In this document: piece after piece, positions 30,247 to 35,183 of the stretch
Layout: each line of letters starts with the position of its first letter
Numbering within the stretch: the stretch's first letter is position 1
NCBI GenBank assembly: GCA_022072445.1
Contig: JAJVHV010000036.1
Coordinates: 1-35,183, forward strand
DNA from: Phycisphaerae bacterium
GTDB taxonomy: Bacteria > Planctomycetota > Phycisphaerae > UBA1845 > Fen-1342
Length of the DNA: 35,183 nt
Reading direction: 5' to 3'
Program-made: the position numbers and the translations under genes
The notes under the pieces: generated by a model
Told to the model about the DNA's origin: nothing
Seen by the model: the letters and a program-made list of their open reading frames with translations, nothing else
Database searches by the model: none

Positions 30247-30564
30247 CTAGAAGTCGTCGTCGTCGTCGTCGACTTCGAGCTCGCTGTCGTCGTCATATTC
30301 TTCAAGTTCTTCGTCCAGGTCTTCCTCGACGTCGTCGTCCTCTTCCTCGAATTCTTCGTCGTCGTCGACTTCAGCGTCGTCTTCTTCCTCGTCGTCTCCC
30401 CGGGCGCAGCGCGGCTCGAGGTGAAAGGAGCTGCCGGGGTCGGAATCGAGCAGAACGTGAGCGAGGCGACGTCCCCAGTAGTCGGCGAGCAGCGACTCGA
30501 TGCGCGATTCGAGCAACGCCACGCGAAGCACTTCGCAGCGTGCGTTCAGCGATTGGGCGGACAT
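30247..30564 (-). CDS. Small protein with extreme acidic tail
   Basis: The 105-aa protein starts MSAQSLNARCEVLRVALLESRIESLLADYWG, a helical head of about 45 residues. A Gly/Arg hinge follows, then a tail of about 50 residues almost wholly Asp and Glu (GDDEEEDDAEVDDDEEF to the C-terminal DDDDDDF). ATG 30564 with AGGAG seven bases upstream supports translation and rules out the longer frame to 30756. The plus-strand frame over the same bases is its shadow. Acidic tails of this kind occur on DNA-mimic, histone-chaperone-like or cation-binding proteins; no function is assigned. It is convergent with the FG-GAP gene; the gap 30094-30246 shows no gene. Confidence 0.72.
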   Translation of the reverse strand: MSAQSLNARCEVLRVALLESRIESLLADYWGRRLAHVLLDSDPGSSFHLEPRCARGDDEEEDDAEVDDDEEFEEEDDDVEEDLDEELEEYDDDSELEVDDDDDDF

Positions 30565-30917
30565 CTGTTGGCTCCTTGAGACAGAGAACACGCGGCGAAG
30601 CATAGTAGCGGGCGGCGAATCGTCAAGCGGGAAAACGGGGGACAGCGCGGAATTTTCGGCGTGATCGCAACTCCTTTGGCGGGCGCAAGTTCGGCGCGGG
30701 AGGCGTCCGATATTCGCGCGATGGTTTGTGCGGGGTGACGCGGTGGGAGTGGGCACTCGCTTGCGTTTCGTGCTCCGACGGCGCTTCGGGGTCGGGTGGG
30801 CGCTGGTTGCGCGAGGGGTTGGCGCACTTGCACGCGTTTCGTGCTCGGATGCTGCGTCGTGCTCAGTGGCGCTTCGCCTTGTCTGAAGGCGTAGAATGTT
30901 GCCACTCGGAGAAGGTG
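30565..30917. other. Intergenic region, no gene seen
   Basis: About 350 bp separate the divergent acidic-protein and DNRLRE genes. It contains a 13-bp direct repeat GCGTTTCGTGCTC, 71 bp apart (30763 and 30834), and presumably both promoters. Long frames through it lack start support. Confidence 0.4.
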
Positions 30918-33900
30918 ATGCGACTCAGGCGTGTTTCGTTCGGGCGGAAACCAGAACTCGTCGCCGCGCTGATTGCCGGATTGCTTGCGGCGGCGGCCGA
31001 CGCTACGGCGTGGCCACGGAGGGCCGATGCTACTGGCGACGGAGGGGCGCAGGATGAGGCGGGCCGCCGCGTGGTCTGCCGGGTGACGGCGGATACGACG
31101 CTGGTGGCAACGCCGGCGGACCGCAACGTGAACGCCGGTAAGCTCGACCGGCTGCACGCGAGCGCGACGGAGCGCTACGCGCTGCTCAAGTTCGATTTGT
31201 CGCGGCTTGAGGGCTACGAAATTGTCTCGGCGGAGCTGCGTTTGCGGCGCGCGGATGAGCAGTTGGCGCGCGTCGGGCTGAGCACGGTGGCCGGCGACTG
31301 GGAGGAAGGGACGGGCCACGGCTGGACGCACGGGGCCAAGCCGGGGGAGGCGCATCCAAGCACGCTCGATGAAGCCGAGGGCGGGGCGACGTATTCCTAT
31401 GCGGTGTTTCGCCGCGATCCGCAGAGGGCGCGGCCGTGGGCGTTTCCCGGCAGCGATTTTGCTGACGTGTCGTTTGGCGCCGGTGGGTCGCGCTGGGTGA
31501 CGGCGGCGGCGCGGCTGGACGTGGCGAGCGGTGCGATCGTCATCGACGTGCCGCCGGAGCTGCTGACCGCGGTGACGCTGGGCGTACAGCCGGGCGGGCT
31601 GTGTGTGGCGGACGATTTTCATCGCGCCGGTCCGCGGCCGACGGTGCATGCGCGCGAGTCGCAATATCCACCGGTGCTGCTGGTGACCGTGCGGCCGCGC
31701 GGCGATCGGCCGGCCGAGCCGCCGAGGTCGCTGGCGATTCGGTCGGACGCGCTGGGGCTGGAGTGGCTGACGTTCGAGGCGCCGCGCGCCCTGGGGTTTG
31801 AGGCGTACCTGGCGACGGAGCCGGTGCGCTCGGCGCAGGACCTGGACGGGGCCGAGCAGTTGCCGACCTGGGCGATGCCGGCGCCCGGTGAAGGTGCGCG
31901 GCGGATTCTGCTGTCGCACCATCATCAGAGCCAGCATCGGCACGTTGCGGTGCGGACGTGCGAAGCGTCCGGGGTCTGGTCGGCGCCGGTCTCGATTGAG
32001 CTGCCGCCGCTGCCGAGCGTGAAGCTCTCGGTTGCGGCGCCGACGCTGGAGCGGCACGCGCTGCCGATTCGGATGGAGCGTCCGTTCACGTGCCAGGAAG
32101 ACATTTCGATCAGCCGTGACGGACGCTACATGCGCGTCGAGCCCGAGTGCTGGTGGGACCCGCTTTCCGGTCCAGTTCGATTGCAGGCGGGGCGCAACGA
32201 GTTCGTGGCGTTTCAGGTCATTCTGGCGGGCGAAGCCGGGACGTACGCGTTGGAAACGTCGCCATGGGAGTCACCCGGGCTGGCGGAGCCGGCGCCGCAG
32301 ATTCGGCTCTACCGGGCACACTATCCGCGGCTGCGGCTGGGTAATGAAAAGTATGTGCCCGAGATCGCCGTGCCAATCGCGGCGAGCGAACCGCTGAAAC
32401 TGGCGCTGGAGATTGGGCCCGAGCAGGGCGACGCGGCCAAGGCGCCGCGGCCCGACGATACGGCGGCCTCGGAAGCTGCGCGAGCCGGACCGCCCGCGCC
32501 GCAGGCGTCGGCCTTTCACGCCCAGGCGATCCACGTGGAGTGTCGGGTGCCGCATCATGCGCCGCGCGGCGTCTGGCGGACGCGCGTGTCGGTGACGCGC
32601 GATGGAGCGAAGGTGCTCGACACGCCGGTGGAACTGGAGGTGGTCGACGCGGAGCTGTCCGACGCGCTGAGCTTCCAGGTGAGCCTGACGGTCGCCCCGT
32701 CGAACAATGCGGCGGCGCGTGAGGGTGGCGTGGCGGGGAGCATTGACTGGGAGTGGTTCTATGCGCTGCACCGGATGGCGCATGAGCATCGCGCTACGGC
32801 GGCGGTGCTGCCGTATTCGGCCCAGGGTGCTCCGTTGCCGGACTTCGCGCCGATCGTCGTGCAGTCGGCCAGCGGGCAGGAGCTGATCTGGGACGAGTGG
32901 GATCGGCGATTCGGGCGGCTGTTCGACGGCTCGCTGTTTCGCTCGCTGCCGCGCGAAGGCGTTCCGGTACAGCACTTCATACTGCCGCTGAATGAGAGCT
33001 GGCCGTCGGCGGCGGAATGGTCGAAGGCCGCGCCGCGGGCGGCGCTGGCCGAGCGGTACCACCCGCGGCCAACCTGGTTCGAGGGCGGGCGCGCCGCGAG
33101 TAATCCGCCGCTGCAATCATATCTGGCGTGGCCGCCGGCGTTGTCGAACGCGGCGGGCTATCAGCACGAGGCGTCGGCGTTGGTGCGCGCTTTCGCGGCG
33201 CACATTGCACAGCAGGGGTGGAAGGACACGCGCTTTCAGATTTTCCTGAATCCGCGGCTGCATTCGCGGCGCTCGCTGTCGTGGTTCCGCGTTCCCGACC
33301 CGGAGATTCGTGACGACATTCTGGGGCTGCGGGCGTTGCTGGCGCCGTTTCGCGCGGCGCTCGGTCCGGGGCGCGGCGCGGCGCTCGACGTGCGGGCGGA
33401 TATGGCATGGGCAAACCTGCCGCGGGAGTCGCTCGACGGAATGCTGGATGTCTGCGGGTTGGGCGTCGGGTTGTTTGAGAAGAACGACCTGGTGGTGACG
33501 TCGGGAAACCGCTTCGGCGAGGTATGGTCGGACACGGGCGATGTGGCGCCGCAGCTTGGCTGGAACGCCGTGCTGCGCTGGGCGTGGTCGGCGCGGATGG
33601 CGGGCGCCAAGGGTCTGATCCTGTCGGATGCGTGGGGCGCGGGGCGCGACTGGGAGCTGGCGTCGGAGAATGCGATCCTGCTGCCCGCTGCGACGCCGGC
33701 GCAGGGAGCCGTGTTCGCATCGCTGCGGCTGAAGGCGCTGCGGCGCGCGCAACAGGACATGGAGTGGCTGGAGGCACGGATCGCGCGGAGCCGGGCGGCG
33801 GGGATCGCCGAAGGCTATGAGCTGGCGACCGTGGCGCGCGAGTTGATCACGCGTGCGAAAGCGCGTTTTCCGGAGCGGACGACGCTGCTGCCGCTGCTGA

Positions 33901-33965
33901 AGTGGGATCGCAATCTGGACACGGTGGCGCTGGAGGAGGTCCGGCGCGGATTGCGACAGCGATAG
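30918..33965 (+). CDS. Exported DNRLRE-domain protein with DUF4091-like (glycoside-hydrolase-type) C-terminus
   Basis: The 1015-aa protein begins MRLRRVSFGRKPELVAALIAGLLAAAADATA, a signal peptide. Residues about 35-210 look like a DNRLRE beta-sandwich: DTTLVATPADRNVNAGK, YALLKFDLSRLEGYEIVSAELRLRRAD, then TVAGDWEEGTGHGW. A linker domain leads to a region from about 470 (VRLQAGRNEFVAFQVILAGEAG) with a second sandwich. A presumed TIM-barrel part follows (DWEWFYALHRMAHEHRATAAVLPYS, HFILPLNESWPS), ending in a DUF4091-like tail (ASENAILLPA...SLRLKALRRAQQDMEWLEARI). The fold suggests cell-surface carbohydrate binding or hydrolysis; catalytic acids are not identified. ATG 30918 follows GGAGAAGG; the frame upstream to 30726 is non-coding in character. 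Confidence 0.8.
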   Translation: MRLRRVSFGRKPELVAALIAGLLAAAADATAWPRRADATGDGGAQDEAGRRVVCRVTADTTLVATPADRNVNAGKLDRLHASATERYALLKFDLSRLEGYEIVSAELRLRRADEQLARVGLSTVAGDWEEGTGHGWTHGAKPGEAHPSTLDEAEGGATYSYAVFRRDPQRARPWAFPGSDFADVSFGAGGSRWVTAAARLDVASGAIVIDVPPELLTAVTLGVQPGGLCVADDFHRAGPRPTVHARESQYPPVLLVTVRPRGDRPAEPPRSLAIRSDALGLEWLTFEAPRALGFEAYLATEPVRSAQDLDGAEQLPTWAMPAPGEGARRILLSHHHQSQHRHVAVRTCEASGVWSAPVSIELPPLPSVKLSVAAPTLERHALPIRMERPFTCQEDISISRDGRYMRVEPECWWDPLSGPVRLQAGRNEFVAFQVILAGEAGTYALETSPWESPGLAEPAPQIRLYRAHYPRLRLGNEKYVPEIAVPIAASEPLKLALEIGPEQGDAAKAPRPDDTAASEAARAGPPAPQASAFHAQAIHVECRVPHHAPRGVWRTRVSVTRDGAKVLDTPVELEVVDAELSDALSFQVSLTVAPSNNAAAREGGVAGSIDWEWFYALHRMAHEHRATAAVLPYSAQGAPLPDFAPIVVQSASGQELIWDEWDRRFGRLFDGSLFRSLPREGVPVQHFILPLNESWPSAAEWSKAAPRAALAERYHPRPTWFEGGRAASNPPLQSYLAWPPALSNAAGYQHEASALVRAFAAHIAQQGWKDTRFQIFLNPRLHSRRSLSWFRVPDPEIRDDILGLRALLAPFRAALGPGRGAALDVRADMAWANLPRESLDGMLDVCGLGVGLFEKNDLVVTSGNRFGEVWSDTGDVAPQLGWNAVLRWAWSARMAGAKGLILSDAWGAGRDWELASENAILLPAATPAQGAVFASLRLKALRRAQQDMEWLEARIARSRAAGIAEGYELATVARELITRAKARFPERTTLLPLLKWDRNLDTVALEEVRRGLRQR

Positions 33966-34529
33966 CGGAAACGACTCTCCAGCCGAAGCGGGAAAAGTCG
34001 CGGTCAACGCCCCAGAGAAGCCGGCGAAACGGAATCGCGCACCGCTGCCGGTTGCCGCTGGCGCTCATGTGCTGTGAAAACGACCGAAAACAATTGCCGT
34101 GCGCGGGTTTCCGGTGTAGACTTCATTATCGCTCCACCACACCCGCCGCGATGATCGTCTCATTCTTGGCGCAGCGCGGCGGTCTTCTGTGGCGGGTGTT
34201 GCTGCGGCGCGCGGAGATTCGGCGACGCTGGCGCGAGCGCCGATGTGCGCACAGACGGCCCGTCCGAGCCCCAAGCGCCAGCGCGCGGGCGTTCCTCGAT
34301 ACACGCGCTGCGGTTGCTGGCGTCTCTGGATGCGCCGATCTTCTCTGGGGAATACAGGGGTACACGGGCTGTGGCTATCGAACCGGGCGCGTCGGGAGCA
34401 CTGGCTCTCGGACGCCGGCCCGGTTGTGGTGTTGCTTCGTGCGGCGCTGGCGCGGCCGCGCGAGACGTTCGCGCGTGTGAACGCAGCGGCATCGCCCCTC
34501 CACCGCACTCTACCCACGGAGGAATCGCA
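33966..34529. other. Long intergenic region, no supported gene
   Basis: About 560 bp contain several overlapping open frames on both strands, none with a good start, a family match or consistent codon use. Near 34264-34300 lies a sequence resembling the 33-bp core (CCGAGCCCCAAGCGCCAGCG), a further diverged relative of the dispersed family. The promoter of the secreted-protein gene should lie in the last 150 bases. Confidence 0.5.
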
Positions 34530-34913
34530 ATGACACACAGACAGAAGTTGGGGATCATGCTGCTGGCGCTGGCGCTACTGCCGGGGGTGGTGCTGGGGGC
34601 GACGTTTGCCTGGACGGGCGGCGGCGCGGATGACGATTGGGATACGTGCAGCAACTGGACGGTCACGGGCATTCCGGCGTGCTACCCGAGCGCGAGTGGC
34701 GACGACGTGTCGATCGGCTACAACGCGAGCGGGTGGAGCGTCAATCTCATCAGTGAGCAGATTGACGATTTCACGATCGACTCGGATGTTGCATTCGACA
34801 GTGCGACGGGCAGCGATGTCACGCTGGTCGCGAGCACGGTCACCATCGCCGCCACGAATGGCGAGTCGATCGTGACGGTGACCAGCGACGCCAGCATCAA
34901 GGCGGAGGATTGA
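34530..34913 (+). CDS. Small secreted protein with W-x-G...NW motif
   Basis: The 127-aa protein has a clear signal peptide (KLGIMLLALALLPGVVLGA, cleavage near residue 24), then FAWTGGGADDDWDTCSNWTVTG. This is the start of the W-G...W-NW motif common in planctomycete and autotransporter-like secreted beta proteins. The rest is beta-strand-rich and Thr/Ser/Val-rich (DDFTIDSDVAFDSATGSDVTLVASTVTI). It ends abruptly in ASIKAED. Family relatives are usually long beta-helix proteins, so this may be the first short segment of such a protein. ATG 34530 follows GGAGG. The stop is immediately followed by the next gene's ATG. Confidence 0.78.
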   Translation: MTHRQKLGIMLLALALLPGVVLGATFAWTGGGADDDWDTCSNWTVTGIPACYPSASGDDVSIGYNASGWSVNLISEQIDDFTIDSDVAFDSATGSDVTLVASTVTIAATNGESIVTVTSDASIKAED

Positions 34914-35183
34914 ATGGACGGAGCGAATCGTCGAGCTCGATTGTCCATCCTGTGGCGGCAGTCACCGGCAGGATTCGGAATACTCGTGGCGCTGGCTTTC
35001 AGCGGAAGCGCGACGGCGCAGGTTCCGCCGGGGTACAAGGTCGTGGTGGTGACCGAGTCGCCGGAGTACGACAGCAGACCACGGATCAACAACCGCGGGC
35101 AGATCGTGTTCCTGCGGCGGTATGACATCAACGATCGCTACACGCAGGAGATCATGCTGTATGACGACGGGCAACTCATACGG
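34914..35183 (+). CDS. Secreted protein, 3'-truncated by the window edge
   Basis: The frame begins with ATG 34914, directly after the TGA of the preceding gene, with GGCGGAGGA upstream. Ninety codons are present and the frame is open to the last base. A basic start (MDGANRRARLSILWRQ) leads to a signal peptide (FGILVALAFSGSATAQ). Then comes VPPGYKVVVVTESPEYDSRPRINNRGQIVFLRRYD. INNRGQIVF is typical of repeated beta-propeller-like units in secreted planctomycete proteins. The two genes look co-transcribed. Full identity needs the downstream sequence. Confidence 0.75.
   Translation, partial: MDGANRRARLSILWRQSPAGFGILVALAFSGSATAQVPPGYKVVVVTESPEYDSRPRINNRGQIVFLRRYDINDRYTQEIMLYDDGQLIR

Noticed and set aside
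32977-33777. Minus-strand Pro/Ala/Arg-rich open frames within the DNRLRE gene
   Set aside because: They are opposite-strand shadows of a well-supported gene.
34245-34529. Extended start of the small secreted protein
   Set aside because: The signal peptide and GGAGG ribosome-binding site place the start at 34530.

Overview
This window is high-G+C bacterial DNA that most resembles a Planctomycetota genome, possibly of a Phycisphaerae-like lineage. The placement is an inference from gene content. It rests on pseudopilins with an H-X9-DG C-terminal motif, recurrent CxxC-Y-L-GL...CPEC zinc-ribbon proteins, a small Hc1-like histone, a MoxR/DUF58/transglutaminase operon, an ECF sigma/anti-sigma pair, and dispersed repeats of a type I associate with planctomycete genomes. 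No rRNA, tRNA or CRISPR array was seen.

Layout. Positions 1-4.8 kb hold housekeeping genes: the C-terminal part of a 2-oxoacid dehydrogenase E2, a selenide water dikinase (selD) whose catalytic residue is encoded by an in-frame UGA, a ChaN-like lipoprotein, surE, and a zinc-ribbon/glycine-repeat protein. Positions 4.9-9.45 kb are an accessory island with visibly lower G+C in its large gene. It holds a HigB/HigA-type toxin-antitoxin pair and then a three-gene minus-strand cassette: a 63-aa helical protein, an SMC/Rad50-like ATPase with a CxxC zinc hook, and an ImmA/IrrE metallopeptidase with a C-terminal HTH. The cassette is bracketed by two near-identical ~75-bp direct repeats that can each form a long hairpin. 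It is the best candidate here for an undescribed system, plausibly genome defence or damage response.

Positions 9.5-13.6 kb hold uvrC without its helix-hairpin-helix end, a Rieske protein, an Hc1-like histone, a FabZ-like dehydratase, and a second UvrC-like protein whose nuclease domain looks degenerate. Positions 13.6-18.6 kb hold a 164-bp inverted-repeat element that supplies the stop codons of two convergent genes. Next come a zinc-ribbon membrane protein, a frameshifted MauE/DoxX-like gene, an unknown signal-anchored protein, a pseudopilin body without its N-terminus, an intact pseudopilin, and a triple zinc-ribbon protein. Positions 18.65-19.3 kb are non-coding repeat arrays.

Positions 19.35-23.9 kb form a MoxR-DUF58-transglutaminase operon with start/stop overlap. 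Positions 23.9-27.05 kb hold a HAD phosphatase and a GNAT acetyltransferase, divergent from ATP-dependent PEP carboxykinase. Positions 27.05-27.4 kb hold a third array of the same repeat family. Positions 27.4-28.7 kb hold an ECF sigma factor and a membrane protein with a thioredoxin-like domain. Positions 28.8-35.2 kb encode mostly exported proteins: an FG-GAP propeller, a DNRLRE/DUF4091-like protein, a short secreted protein and one running off the window. A small protein with an extreme acidic tail lies among them.

Several start codons were moved from the longest possible open frame to positions supported by a Shine-Dalgarno sequence or family alignment; each case is explained in its entry.
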